The notes beneath the pieces are model-generated. The model saw only the letters and a list, made by a program, of their open reading frames with translations. It was not told the DNA's origin and searched no databases. The position numbers were made by a program, and so were the translations under genes. Shown here in pieces: positions 1 through 8,408 of a DNA stretch of 64,000 nt (its first letter is position 1; each line of letters begins with the position of its first letter). The stretch is from VRUE01 sp963704545 (GTDB taxonomy: Bacteria > Actinomycetota > Thermoleophilia > Solirubrobacterales > 70-9). The stretch covers positions 744,001 to 808,000 of the forward strand of contig OY969915.1 of assembly GCA_963704545.1 (NCBI GenBank), in the 5' to 3' direction.

Positions 1-293
1 CTGGAAGCGGTGCTTGACGAAGGTGCCGAACATCGCCGGCAGGGCGCTGGAGAAGATCACCGCGGTGGCGACCATGCCGGTGCCGACGAACTGCACGTAG
101 GGGACGCCGCCGACTTCGTCGACCAGGGTCGCGCTGAGGCCGAGGCCGAAGGCGAGCAGGTAGACGATCGGTTCGAGCACGCTGGAGAAGGTCGTCCCCC
201 TCCAGTAGGTGCGGAAGTTGGCCAGCTCGCGGCTCATCACGCCGCCGATCGCCGCTGGTTCGAGCCGCCGCAGCCGGCGGCTGGGTTGGGCGC

Positions 294-297
<4 letters not shown>
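1..297 (-). CDS. ABC-2 type transporter permease, N-terminal part (truncated by window edge)
   Basis: The first 99 codons are in the window and the gene runs off the left edge. The peptide begins MSAQPSRRLRRLEP, then has an ABC-2 permease N-terminus: a short cytoplasmic helix (MSRELANFRTYWRG), a first membrane segment (SSVLEPIVYLLAFGLGLS), and a second hydrophobic stretch after the loop VDEVGGVPYVQFVGTGM. This is the NodJ/DrrB type of drug or polysaccharide exporter. Its ATG overlaps the TGA of the upstream ATPase gene by 4 bases, so the two are translationally coupled and should form one export complex. The substrate cannot be told from sequence. Confidence 0.85.
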
Positions 298-1184
<887 letters not shown>

Positions 1185-1310
1185 GACCCGATTCTCGACG
1201 ATCGGCGGTCTCGGCCGCCCGCCCCCTCTCTAAGGCAGGGTGTCTGAGCTTATGGGTGTTGTAGACCCCCTTAAGTCAGGCACCCCCTGGGGGCCTGGGA
1301 GACTGACGGC

Positions 1311-2093
1311 GTGCTGGACGAGCGCTGGATCAGGTCGTTGCATGTGGAGACGCTGCGGGAGGAGGAACTGCACGCCGAGCGCGAGGCGCACGTGCTCTTC
1401 CAGGCTTCGACGATCGCGGCTCTGCTCGAGGGGGCCTACGACGGCGACCTCAGCTTCGCCGAGCTGGCCGAGCACGGCGATCTCGGGTTGGGGACGCTGA
1501 ACGGGCTCGACGGCGAGATGATCGCCCTCGACGGCCGCTTCTACCGCGCCGACGTCGACGGCCGGGTGGGCGAGATCGACGGCGCGGCCCGAACGCCGTT
1601 CGCCGTCGTTACCCGCTTCGAGCCGACCGTCGACGCGCTGATCGAGGGACCGCTCGACCACGAGGAGCTGCTGAGCCACCTGGACGCGCTGATCCCGGCG
1701 GACGCCTCCTCTTGCGCGATCAGGCTCGACGGCCGCTTCGACCTCGTGCGGGCGCGTTCGGTCCCGGGCCAGAGCCCGCCCTACCGGCCGCTGGCCGAGG
1801 TGGTCGGCGAGCAGCACGTGTTCGAGCTGGCCGACGTCAGCGGGACGATGCTCGGCTTTCGCTTCCCCGACTACGCGGAGGGAATCGAGGTCGGCGGGTT
1901 CCACCTGCATTTCGTCGACGAGGCCCGCGAGCGCGGCGGGCACGTACTGGGCTCGCGGTCGAGCGGCCTGCGGGCTCGGCTCGACCCCTCCAGCGACCTG
2001 CACGTCGAGCTGCCGCCGGGGGTCGAGCTGACCGATCTACGGGTTGCCGCCGAGACTCACGCTGCCGTGGAGCAGGTCGAGCACAGCGGCTAA
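1311..2093 (+). CDS. budA: Alpha-acetolactate decarboxylase
   Basis: Converts 2-acetolactate to acetoin with release of CO2, the second step of the acetoin/butanediol route, in the cytoplasm. The 260-residue protein has the family signature GLGTLNGLDGEMI (about 59-71), the TPFAVVTRFEP segment (95-105) and the metal site HLHFVDEARERGGHV, giving zinc ligands H198, H200 and H211. The N-terminus is a little longer than the minimal family fold but QASTIAALLEGAYDG aligns with the normal start. GTG start preceded by TGGGAG about 9 nt upstream. No acetolactate synthase or butanediol dehydrogenase gene is nearby, so it stands alone here. Confidence 0.93.
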   Translation: MLDERWIRSLHVETLREEELHAEREAHVLFQASTIAALLEGAYDGDLSFAELAEHGDLGLGTLNGLDGEMIALDGRFYRADVDGRVGEIDGAARTPFAVVTRFEPTVDALIEGPLDHEELLSHLDALIPADASSCAIRLDGRFDLVRARSVPGQSPPYRPLAEVVGEQHVFELADVSGTMLGFRFPDYAEGIEVGGFHLHFVDEARERGGHVLGSRSSGLRARLDPSSDLHVELPPGVELTDLRVAAETHAAVEQVEHSG

Positions 2094-2190
2094 GGCGACC
2101 TGGCCAAGCAGGCCAAGGACGCAGGGAGCGAAGCGTGCTCTGCACGTGAGCGACCGAGGATGCCGGCATGCGCCGGCCAGATCGCCTTAG
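2091..2190. terminator. Inverted repeat between convergent genes, probable bidirectional terminator
   Basis: The arms TAAGGCGACCTGGCC (2091-2105) and GGCCAGATCGCCTTA (2176-2190) pair with one mismatch. They enclose about 70 nt that contain further short palindromes (GCCGGCATGCGCCGGC). Each arm includes the stop codon of one of the two convergent genes. There is no T-run, so rho-independent function is not certain. Confidence 0.5.
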
Positions 2191-3152
2191 GCGTCGGCGA
2201 GGAGCTCGGCGAGCCAGAGATCGCAGAGCCAGTCCGCCTGTTCGCCGCCCTTGCGGGTGACGACGATTCCCTCCGGGCCGCCCTCGGCGGTGACTTTCTT
2301 CCACCGGGTCGAGTTGGGGACGTCGCCCAGCGCCTCGGCGACGGCCGCCGGGGCCTCCTCCTTGGCCGGGCGCACCCTGCCGTCCCTCGCCTTGGCCTCG
2401 AATTCCGGCGTGGCGACGAGGACCTTGACCTCGCTGCGGCCGTCGCCGAGGCGCACCGAGACCTGCCGACCGTGCCGCTCGCCGCTCAGCACCAGCGCAC
2501 CGCGGATCTTCGGCCCGACCCTTCCGGTCGTCGCATCGCGCGTCTCGATGCTGACCTCGGGTCGCTCGGTCACCTCGAACCCGAGCGGCGCCATCGCGAG
2601 GCCGACCTTCTCGTATCCCTGGTCCATCTCCCCCCCGGGCGCGACCGCCCGGATGCTGCCGTAGATCGCCGCGAGCACGATCAGCGGCCCGCCGATCAGC
2701 AGCGGCACGAAGCTTTCGAGGAGGTAGATCGAGGGGACGGTGAGGAAGATCAGCAGCGTCACGACCATCGCGAGCCCCTGGCTGCGCCGGCCGACGTCCC
2801 ACATCTGGCTGCGCGCCTTGATCGCCTCGCGGCCGATCGGCTCGATCGCCAGCGCCGCCCAGAGCTGCTGCTCGGGCATCGTCGTCGGGTTCTCGATCTC
2901 GCCGCCCTCTTCCGCCACGGCGCGCTGCACCGCCTTCGCGTCGCCACCGCTCACCCGGTTCAGGTCCGATCGCTGGAGGGCGAAGAGGACGATCATGAAG
3001 ACGGCGAGGACGCCGAAGATCAGCGCGTAGGTCGTCTTCGGGTTGCTCTGTCCTTCGCCTGTCGTGAAGGCGATCGCGACGACGATCCCTGCCACGACGA
3101 TGACCCCGATCAGCCCGAACAGCCCCGAACGCCTGAACCCACCGCTGAACAC
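2187..3152 (-). CDS. Membrane protein of unknown function
   Basis: A 321-residue protein that I do not recognise. Hydrophobic segments are visible at about 10-30 (GLFGLIGVIVVAGIVVAIAF), 42-58 (YALIFGVLAVFMIVLFA), and a pair at about 128-165 (MVVTLLIFLTVPSIYLL and VPLLIGGPLIVLAAIYG). The C-terminal half (about 170-321) is soluble, rich in charged residues and ends DWLCDLWLAELLADA. This gives an architecture of two membrane hairpins plus a cytoplasmic or extracytoplasmic domain. The gene is convergent with budA and lies downstream of the glycosyltransferase at 3222-4808 on the same strand, but a strong hairpin separates them. Confidence 0.75.
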   Translation of the reverse strand: MFSGGFRRSGLFGLIGVIVVAGIVVAIAFTTGEGQSNPKTTYALIFGVLAVFMIVLFALQRSDLNRVSGGDAKAVQRAVAEEGGEIENPTTMPEQQLWAALAIEPIGREAIKARSQMWDVGRRSQGLAMVVTLLIFLTVPSIYLLESFVPLLIGGPLIVLAAIYGSIRAVAPGGEMDQGYEKVGLAMAPLGFEVTERPEVSIETRDATTGRVGPKIRGALVLSGERHGRQVSVRLGDGRSEVKVLVATPEFEAKARDGRVRPAKEEAPAAVAEALGDVPNSTRWKKVTAEGGPEGIVVTRKGGEQADWLCDLWLAELLADA

Positions 3153-3167
3153 CCCGCCACCCTACCT

Positions 3168-3220
3168 CCGCCGACGGGACGAAATCCTCGGATATGGGGA
3201 GGATTTCGTCCCGTCGGCGG
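3168..3220. terminator. Perfect 21-bp inverted repeat, probable terminator
   Basis: Arms CCGCCGACGGGACGAAATCC.. (3168-3188) and its exact complement (3200-3220) enclose an 11-nt loop. It lies 1 base beyond the stop codon of the glycosyltransferase gene and 15 bases upstream of the next start on the same strand. A perfect 21-bp stem is longer than most intrinsic terminators and there is no U-tract. Confidence 0.6.
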
Positions 3221-3221
3221 G

Positions 3222-4808
3222 TTAGCGGCAGCGCTTGTAGAGGATCCAGGAGTTGTTGCGGGCGACCTCGCGGAAGCCGGGGGGGACGGTGAGGTTCAGC
3301 AGGGTCGGGTCGCCGGGGTCGAGGATGAAGTTGTGGATGACGAACGGCGAGGCCGGTTCGAGGTAGTAGCCGCGGCCAGGCGGGCGCTGCTCGCTGGCGC
3401 TGACCATCTGGGTCGGGCGAATGTCGAGGTTGAAGGCGAGGCGGGGGACGGCGCGATGGTTGGGGACGGCGATCGGGCCGCAGAGTGGCTCGGAGTCCAT
3501 GGCGAAGGCACCGGTATCGGCGAGGTCGGTCAGGTCGCCCTCGATCCGGCCCTGGTTGGTGAGGTCGGTGTCGACGCGGTGCAGGAGGTCGTACTGATTT
3601 GGGCTCCAGGCGAGGAACATGAGGACGACGAAGGCGGCGAACGCCTGCCAGGCGCGGCGCCAGGGGTGGTCGCGGTCGAGCAGGCGCCAGCCGAGCAGCG
3701 CCAGGGCGGCGAAGATCGCCAGCACCGCGGCGGCCAGCATCGTGTAGCGGGGGAGGATCGCCAGGCCGGCGGAGGCGAGCACGGCGAAGGCGGCCAGGGC
3801 GAGCGCCGCGGCGGCGACGCCGATCGTGCTGCGGCGGCGCAGGAAGGCGAGCCCGAGGGCGACTCCGCCGAGGGCGCCGACCATGCCCGGCCACTGCAGG
3901 ACCTCGCCGAGCCGGCGCGGGCCGTAGAGGACGAGGTCGACCGGGCCGGTCTGGCGGGCCAGCTCGTCGACGGTTTCCCGCGTTCCCGTGAACGAGTAGG
4001 TGGGGCTGCCGGCTGTAATCCAGTCGAAGAGGGCCCAGAGGAGGGGCGCAGCGAGGGCGAGGGCCGCCAGCGCGATTCCTTGGGGGGAGAGGAGGGCACC
4101 CCTCGCCCGTCCAATTGCCGGCCTAATTAGGCCGGCAATTTGAGTATCCGCCCGGTCGAGGGGTGCCCTCCTCTCCCCATCGGGGGCGGGCTGGCGGGAC
4201 GAGCGTCGAGCCCCGGCGGCCTCGTCTGGGACGGCGGAAGCTTTAGAAGCTTGGGGGGGACCAAGGAGAAGGTAGGCGAGATAAGCGATTGAGAAGAGCC
4301 AGGCCTCGGGTCGGAGGAGGCCGGCCAGGGCCAGGAGGGCTAGGACGGGCCAGCCTGACCGGGGGCGCTTGGTCTCTATAAGGAGGGCGCCGAGGCAGAG
4401 GGCGATGTAGGGGAGGTCGACGTAGGCGCGCAGGCCGTTGGAGAGGTAGGGGGCGCGGGAGAGGACGATCAGGGCGGCGACGGCGCCGACCGGGCGATCG
4501 AACCAGAGCGCCCCGAGCCGGTAGACGAGGTAGCCGACCAGGCCGAGCGAGAGGTAGGCGAGCGCCATCGTCGCCTCGATCGCGCCGTTGCCGAGCGGCG
4601 TCGCGAGCAGTCCGAAGAGCTCGGCGAGCGGGTGCGGCGTCGGCGCCAGCGGCGCGGCCATGTCGGGGCTGAGCCCGTGGGCCATTTCCCGTCCCCAGAG
4701 GAGCGCGTAGATCGTGTCGTAGTTGGGGAAGCCGACCGGGAAGAGGAGGAGAAGGACCCCAGTGACGGCGGCTACCCAGGCGGCGGGGCTGAGCCAGTTG
4801 CGGAGCAC
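3222..4808 (-). CDS. Polytopic membrane protein, GT-C-type glycosyltransferase-like
   Basis: About 528 residues with about ten predicted membrane segments. The first extracytoplasmic loop holds FPNYDTIYALLWGREMAHG, the position where GT-C enzymes (PMT/ArnT/PIG-M type) carry their acidic catalytic loop. The C-terminus is a short soluble domain ending in NNSWILYKRCR. A lipid-linked sugar transferase acting at the membrane is the likely role, but donor and acceptor are unknown. I chose the GTG at 4808: a TATACC box lies 10 nt upstream, and farther upstream the frame only antiparallels dnaX. A TTG at 4817 is an alternative. Residues about 211-242, between membrane segments, are encoded by a large palindrome (see 4084-4178). 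Confidence 0.75.
   Translation of the reverse strand: MLRNWLSPAAWVAAVTGVLLLLFPVGFPNYDTIYALLWGREMAHGLSPDMAAPLAPTPHPLAELFGLLATPLGNGAIEATMALAYLSLGLVGYLVYRLGALWFDRPVGAVAALIVLSRAPYLSNGLRAYVDLPYIALCLGALLIETKRPRSGWPVLALLALAGLLRPEAWLFSIAYLAYLLLGPPQASKASAVPDEAAGARRSSRQPAPDGERRAPLDRADTQIAGLIRPAIGRARGALLSPQGIALAALALAAPLLWALFDWITAGSPTYSFTGTRETVDELARQTGPVDLVLYGPRRLGEVLQWPGMVGALGGVALGLAFLRRRSTIGVAAAALALAAFAVLASAGLAILPRYTMLAAAVLAIFAALALLGWRLLDRDHPWRRAWQAFAAFVVLMFLAWSPNQYDLLHRVDTDLTNQGRIEGDLTDLADTGAFAMDSEPLCGPIAVPNHRAVPRLAFNLDIRPTQMVSASEQRPPGRGYYLEPASPFVIHNFILDPGDPTLLNLTVPPGFREVARNNSWILYKRCR
4084..4178. repeat. Nested perfect palindrome inside the glycosyltransferase gene
   Basis: Outer arms 4084-4105 and 4157-4178 are 22-bp exact complements. 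Inside them 4113-4140 is a 28-bp palindrome with no loop (half-site AATTGCCGGCCTAA). The A+T-rich centre is unlike the surrounding gene. The whole block is read in frame as a basic, low-complexity linker between transmembrane helices. Nearby AAGCTTTAGAAGCTT (around 4239) is another small palindrome in the same loop region. Confidence 0.9.
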
Positions 4809-4818
4809 CCGGGGCAAG

Positions 4819-4824
4819 GTATAG
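4819..4824 (-). promoter_or_regulatory. Putative -10 box of the glycosyltransferase gene
   Basis: On the minus strand TATACC ends 10 nt before the GTG start at 4808. The gap between the two divergent start codons is only 36 nt, so the two promoters must overlap and each -35 region must lie in or next to the other gene. Confidence 0.4.
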
Positions 4825-4831
4825 GCGCAGA

Positions 4832-4837
4832 TACACT
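4832..4837 (+). promoter_or_regulatory. Putative -10 box of dnaX, leaderless arrangement
   Basis: TACACT lies 7 nt upstream of the GTG start of dnaX and no Shine-Dalgarno sequence is present. This fits a transcript that starts at or near the start codon. No convincing -35 hexamer is visible. Confidence 0.45.
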
Positions 4838-4844
4838 GGCTGCG

Positions 4845-6650
4845 GTGCCGTCGTCCAGCGACTCGATCTCCCTCTACCGCCGCCACCGGCCCGGCTCCTT
4901 CGACGAGGTGGTCGGCCAGCAGCACGTCGTCCGCACCCTGCGCAACGCGGTCGAGCAGGGCAAGGTCCACCACGCCTACCTCTTCGTCGGCTCGCGCGGC
5001 ACCGGCAAGACATCGATGGCGAAGATCCTCGCCCGCTCGCTCAACTGCGAGCGCGGCGGGCCGACCGTCACCCCCTGCGGCGAGTGCGAATCGTGCACGA
5101 CGATCGCCTCCGGGGTCTCGATCGACGTGATCGAGATGGACGCCGCCTCCAACCGCTCCGTCGACGACGTGCGCGACCTGCGCGAGCGGGTCGCCTACGC
5201 CCCGACCGGCGGCCGCTGGAAGGTCTACATCCTCGACGAGGCGCACATGCTGACCAAGGAGGCCTGGAACGCCTTCCTGAAGACGCTCGAGGAGCCGCCG
5301 CCGAACACCGTCTTCGTCCTCGCCACGACCGAGGCCCACAAGGTGATGCCGACGATCGCCGACCGTTGCCAGCGCTTCGACTTCCAGCGGCCCTCGCTGG
5401 AGCAGATCTCCGAGGTGCTGCAGCGGGTCGCCGCGGCGGAGGGGATCGAGGCCGAGGACGCCGCCGTGGCGATGATCGCCCGCTCGGCCTCGGGCAGCTT
5501 CCGCGACGCGCTCGGCACGCTGGACCAGCTGGTCTCCTACGGCGGCAGCCAGGTCAAGCTCGAAGACGTCCTGGAGCTGCTGGGCGCGGCCGATGCCGAG
5601 CTGCTCTTCGACGCGGTCGACGCGGTGATCGCCGAGGACCCGAAGGGGGTCCTGCTCGGGGTCGAGAAGATGGCCCGCTCCGGCCGCGACCCCGCCCAGT
5701 TCGCCCGCGACCTGCTGGCCCACCTGCGCCACCTGCTGGTAACGCAGACGGTCGGCGAGGTGCCGAATACCTTCGTGGTGACCGCCACGGACGCCGACCG
5801 CCTCAAAGCCCAAGCTGACGCTATAGGTGCTGCCACCCTCGTCAGGACCATCGATGAGCTCGCAAACGCCCTCACCGCCGTCCGCGAGGGCGACGACGCC
5901 CGCATGGCAGTGGAGATAGCCCTTCTGAAGGCGGCAAGGCCAGACCTAGACCCTTCGACCGAGGGCCTGCTTCGCAGAGTCGAGAAGCTGGAGCGACGAG
6001 GGATGGCGGCCGGCTCGCCCGCGGGTCCTGTCGCCGCAGGGGACCCACCACCCCCTCCGGTCGCTAAAGCGTCCTCGGGGGCGGTTCCCCCTACGGCGCC
6101 ACCCGCGGGAGAAGCGCCTCCGGTTGACGAGCTCGAGCCCGAAGCCGAGATCTCGGAGCCGGCCGAGCCTGAGTCGTCAGCCGGGGACGAACCTCCCGCG
6201 GGTGGCGCAGACTCGGGGGGGCCGAGAACGGAGGCGGAGCCCCCGCCCGCAGGCCCCCCCGAGGTCGTGACAGGACCCGCGGGCCAGAACCCCCTCAGCT
6301 TGGAGGAGATCCAGCGCACCTGGCCCGCCGTCCTCGACAAGCTTCGGGAGACGAGTCCCGCCCTTGCTGCGACCTTCGACGGGGCGCGGCCCGTGAGCTT
6401 GGACGAGGAAGGGCTGAAGGTCGGGTTCCCGGCTGAGTTCACCTTCAACAAGAAGAAGGCCGAGACGCCGGAGAAGCGGGAGCTGATGGCCGACGCGATC
6501 GAGTCGGTGCTGGGGGAGCGGATGAAACCGGCCTACGTGCTGCTCGACGGGGAGGCCGCGCCGGAGGAGGCTCCCGTCGCCGGCGAGATCGATCACGATG
6601 CGCTGGTGGAGAAGATGAAGAGCGAGTTCGACGCGGAGGAGGTCGGTTAG
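4845..6650 (+). CDS. dnaX: DNA polymerase III subunit gamma/tau
   Basis: The clamp-loader ATPase that loads the beta clamp and couples the polymerases at the replication fork. About 601 residues. Walker A GSRGTGKTS at 49-57; zinc ligands C68, C78, C81 and C84; Walker B VYILDEAH at 127-134; and SASGSFRDALGTLDQL of the AAA+ lid. A proline/alanine/glutamate-rich linker follows, then a conserved C-terminal domain starting at LSLEEIQRTWPAVL. Residues about 392-480 of the linker are encoded by a complete 266-bp palindromic repeat (6018-6283). The GTG at 4845 gives the normal N-terminus SLYRRHRPGSFDEVVGQ. First gene of dnaX-ybaB-recR; ybaB begins on the base after its stop. Confidence 0.96.
   Translation: MPSSSDSISLYRRHRPGSFDEVVGQQHVVRTLRNAVEQGKVHHAYLFVGSRGTGKTSMAKILARSLNCERGGPTVTPCGECESCTTIASGVSIDVIEMDAASNRSVDDVRDLRERVAYAPTGGRWKVYILDEAHMLTKEAWNAFLKTLEEPPPNTVFVLATTEAHKVMPTIADRCQRFDFQRPSLEQISEVLQRVAAAEGIEAEDAAVAMIARSASGSFRDALGTLDQLVSYGGSQVKLEDVLELLGAADAELLFDAVDAVIAEDPKGVLLGVEKMARSGRDPAQFARDLLAHLRHLLVTQTVGEVPNTFVVTATDADRLKAQADAIGAATLVRTIDELANALTAVREGDDARMAVEIALLKAARPDLDPSTEGLLRRVEKLERRGMAAGSPAGPVAAGDPPPPPVAKASSGAVPPTAPPAGEAPPVDELEPEAEISEPAEPESSAGDEPPAGGADSGGPRTEAEPPPAGPPEVVTGPAGQNPLSLEEIQRTWPAVLDKLRETSPALAATFDGARPVSLDEEGLKVGFPAEFTFNKKKAETPEKRELMADAIESVLGERMKPAYVLLDGEAAPEEAPVAGEIDHDALVEKMKSEFDAEEVG
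6018..6283. repeat. Paired-hairpin palindromic element, copy A (in frame inside dnaX)
   Basis: Bounded by exact 15-bp terminal inverted repeats CCCGCGGGTCCTGTC (6018-6032) and its complement (6269-6283). Each half is a hairpin of its own: GCGGGT pairs with ACCCGC, and the right half has a 12-bp stem (CTCGGGGGGGCC with its complement). The centre is also imperfectly palindromic (GGTTGACGAG with TCGTCAGCC). Bases 6018-6131 are identical to 8409-8522. The element is 266 bp, has no stop codon in the dnaX frame, and encodes most of the DnaX linker. Confidence 0.9.
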
Positions 6651-6986
6651 GTGGCGAGAGGCGGAATGCCCGGGGGCTTCGACGTGAACGCCCTGATGAA
6701 GCAGGCGCAGCAGATGCAGAACGAGATGCTGCAGGCGCAGGAGAAGCTCAAGGACGAGGTGGTCGAGGCCAGCGCCGGCGGCGGCATGGTCAAGGTCAAG
6801 ATGGGCGGCGACCTGACCCTGCGCGAGATCGTCATCGACCCCGAGGCGATCGACCCCGAGGACGCGGAGATGCTCGCCGAGATGGTGCAGGCCGCGGTCA
6901 ACGAGGGCCTGCGCGCCGCCCAGCAGCTGGCGGAGTCCAAGATGGGCGGGATCACTGGCGGGCTCGGCGGCCTGCCGGGAATGTGA
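6651..6986 (+). CDS. ybaB: YbaB/EbfC family nucleoid-associated protein
   Basis: A small DNA-binding protein that coats the nucleoid and is almost always encoded between dnaX and recR. The 111 residues show the family pattern MKQAQQMQNEMLQAQEKL (helix 1, about 16-33), the strands VEASAGGGMVKVKMGGD, then IDPEAIDPEDAEMLAEM and VNEGLRAAQQLAESKM (last helix). The GTG start directly follows the dnaX stop codon, so translation is probably coupled; an ATG at 6666 is an alternative start. The last codons overlap recR. Confidence 0.94.
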   Translation: MARGGMPGGFDVNALMKQAQQMQNEMLQAQEKLKDEVVEASAGGGMVKVKMGGDLTLREIVIDPEAIDPEDAEMLAEMVQAAVNEGLRAAQQLAESKMGGITGGLGGLPGM

Positions 6987-7585
6987 GCACGGAGGGCCCG
7001 GCACCGCTCGCCCGGCTCGTCGCGGAGCTCTCGCGGCTGCCGGGGATCGGCCAGCGCACCGCGCAGCGCCTCGCCTTCCACATCCTCCGCGCACCCGACG
7101 AAGAGGCGGCAGCGCTGTCGGCGGCGATAACCGAGGTGAAGGAGAAGGTCGGCCTCTGCGAGGAGTGCTTCAACCTCTCCGAGGGCCCGCGCTGCCGCAT
7201 CTGCTCGGATTCCGGCCGCGACCGCACGACGATCTGCGTGGTCGAGGAGCCCGCCGACGTGATCCCGATCGAGCGCACCCACGAGTACCGGGGCCTCTAC
7301 CACGTGCTCGGCGGCGCCCTCTCGCCGATCGACGGCGTCGACGCCGAGGACCTCAAGATCGCCGAGCTTGTGCGCCGGGTCGAGGGCAGCGATGTACGCG
7401 AGGTCGTCCTCGCCACCAACCCGACGACCACCGGAGAGGCAACCGCGCTGCACATCGCTGAGCGCCTGCGCGGCCAGGTTGCCGTCACCCGCCTCGCCAG
7501 CGGCCTCCCGGTCGGAGCCGACCTCGAGCACGCCGACGAGGTCACCCTGGGCAAGGCCTTCGCCGGCCGCCGCAGCCTCGATTAG
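6983..7585 (+). CDS. recR: Recombination protein RecR
   Basis: Acts with RecF/RecO to load RecA at gaps. The 200-residue protein has the N-terminal helix-hairpin-helix (LSRLPGIGQRTAQRLAFH, about 16-33), the four-cysteine zinc finger CEECFNLSEGPRCRIC (about 57-72), and a Toprim domain starting ICVVEEPADVIPIERT. It ends with the conserved LASGLPVGADLEHADEVTLGKA region and R-rich tail. The GTG start overlaps the ybaB TGA by 4 bases. Length is normal for the family. Confidence 0.96.
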   Translation: MSTEGPAPLARLVAELSRLPGIGQRTAQRLAFHILRAPDEEAAALSAAITEVKEKVGLCEECFNLSEGPRCRICSDSGRDRTTICVVEEPADVIPIERTHEYRGLYHVLGGALSPIDGVDAEDLKIAELVRRVEGSDVREVVLATNPTTTGEATALHIAERLRGQVAVTRLASGLPVGADLEHADEVTLGKAFAGRRSLD

Positions 7586-7671
7586 GCCCTCTGAGCGGAC
7601 GATTTGACTAGACGTATGTCAGTCCGCAAATAGCGACCTTTTGCATCCTGGCGTCCGTTGCGTGCGGCAAG

Positions 7672-8397
7672 GTGCTCAAGGTGGCGACGCGGACGACCAA
7701 CGGTGCCGGAAGCGAGTCCCCGGCGGGCCAGGTCGTTCGCGAGGTTTCCGGGCTGCAGGCCGCGCTGCTGGCCAGGCTGCGCGAGGAGATGCGCGACGGC
7801 GCCGCGGCGCCGTTCGCCGACGCGGCGCAGAAGCTGGCCGAGGAGTTCGGCTCGGTTGCCGCGACCGCGGTCGCGGCGGTGTCGGCCCAGCAGGCACCCG
7901 CGCCGGGGGTGGCGCTCGACGAGCACGCCAGCCTCTTTCAACCCGGGCACATGCGCCGCCGCCTCGATCAGCTGATCGAGACCAACAAGCGCTACGGGCA
8001 CCCCTTCGGACTGGCCGTCTTCGACGTCGACGGCCCCGGCGCTCGCGACGGCGAGCCCGACGGCGGCCAGGAGACGATGCTCACCGTGGTCGGGGCGGCC
8101 CTGCGAGACAGCGTCCGTCTCGTCGACGAGGCGTTCCGCCTCGAGGAGGACGCGCTCTGTGTCCTGGCACCGAACCAGACCACGGTCGAGGGCGTGCAGA
8201 TGGCCGAGCGGCTGCTGCGGATGCTCGACGAGCTGGAGGCGGCGGGAGGGCTCCGGATCGGCATCTCGGTGGGCGTCGTCGCCTGCCCCGAGCACGGCAC
8301 CGACGCCGAGGAGCTGCTGCGCAAGGCCGACGAGGCGATGTGGCGGGCGCGTGCCCTGGGTCAGCCCGTAGGCGTCGGCACCCTGCAAGATCGTTGA
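7672..8397 (+). CDS. GGDEF-like domain protein with degenerate active site
   Basis: 241 residues. The N-terminal 85 residues are alanine-rich and helical. From about 90 the sequence follows the diguanylate cyclase fold: MRRRLDQLIETNKRYGHPFGLAVFDVDG, then LRDSVRLVDEAFRLEEDALCVLAP and GISVGVVACPEHGTDAEELLRKADEAMWRAR. The catalytic GG(D/E)EF loop is replaced by RLEEDAL (156-162), so cyclase activity is unlikely; a role as a binding or regulatory domain is an inference. No second-messenger partner domain is fused. The GTG at 7672 is preceded by a weak GGCAAG; a GTG at 7681 is another candidate. Confidence 0.75.
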   Translation: MLKVATRTTNGAGSESPAGQVVREVSGLQAALLARLREEMRDGAAAPFADAAQKLAEEFGSVAATAVAAVSAQQAPAPGVALDEHASLFQPGHMRRRLDQLIETNKRYGHPFGLAVFDVDGPGARDGEPDGGQETMLTVVGAALRDSVRLVDEAFRLEEDALCVLAPNQTTVEGVQMAERLLRMLDELEAAGGLRIGISVGVVACPEHGTDAEELLRKADEAMWRARALGQPVGVGTLQDR

Positions 8398-8408
8398 AGG
8401 CGGGTTGA

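Noticed and set aside
1837..3894. Long open frame on the minus strand (685 codons)
   Set aside because: It antiparallels or shifts over two genes, is extremely rich in Arg, Pro and Ala, and has no domain. GC-rich DNA produces such frames by chance.
4809..4844. Signal-recognition-particle RNA gene, often found near dnaX
   Set aside because: The gap is 36 bases; no 4.5S-like hairpin with GGAA tetraloop is seen near dnaX or recR.
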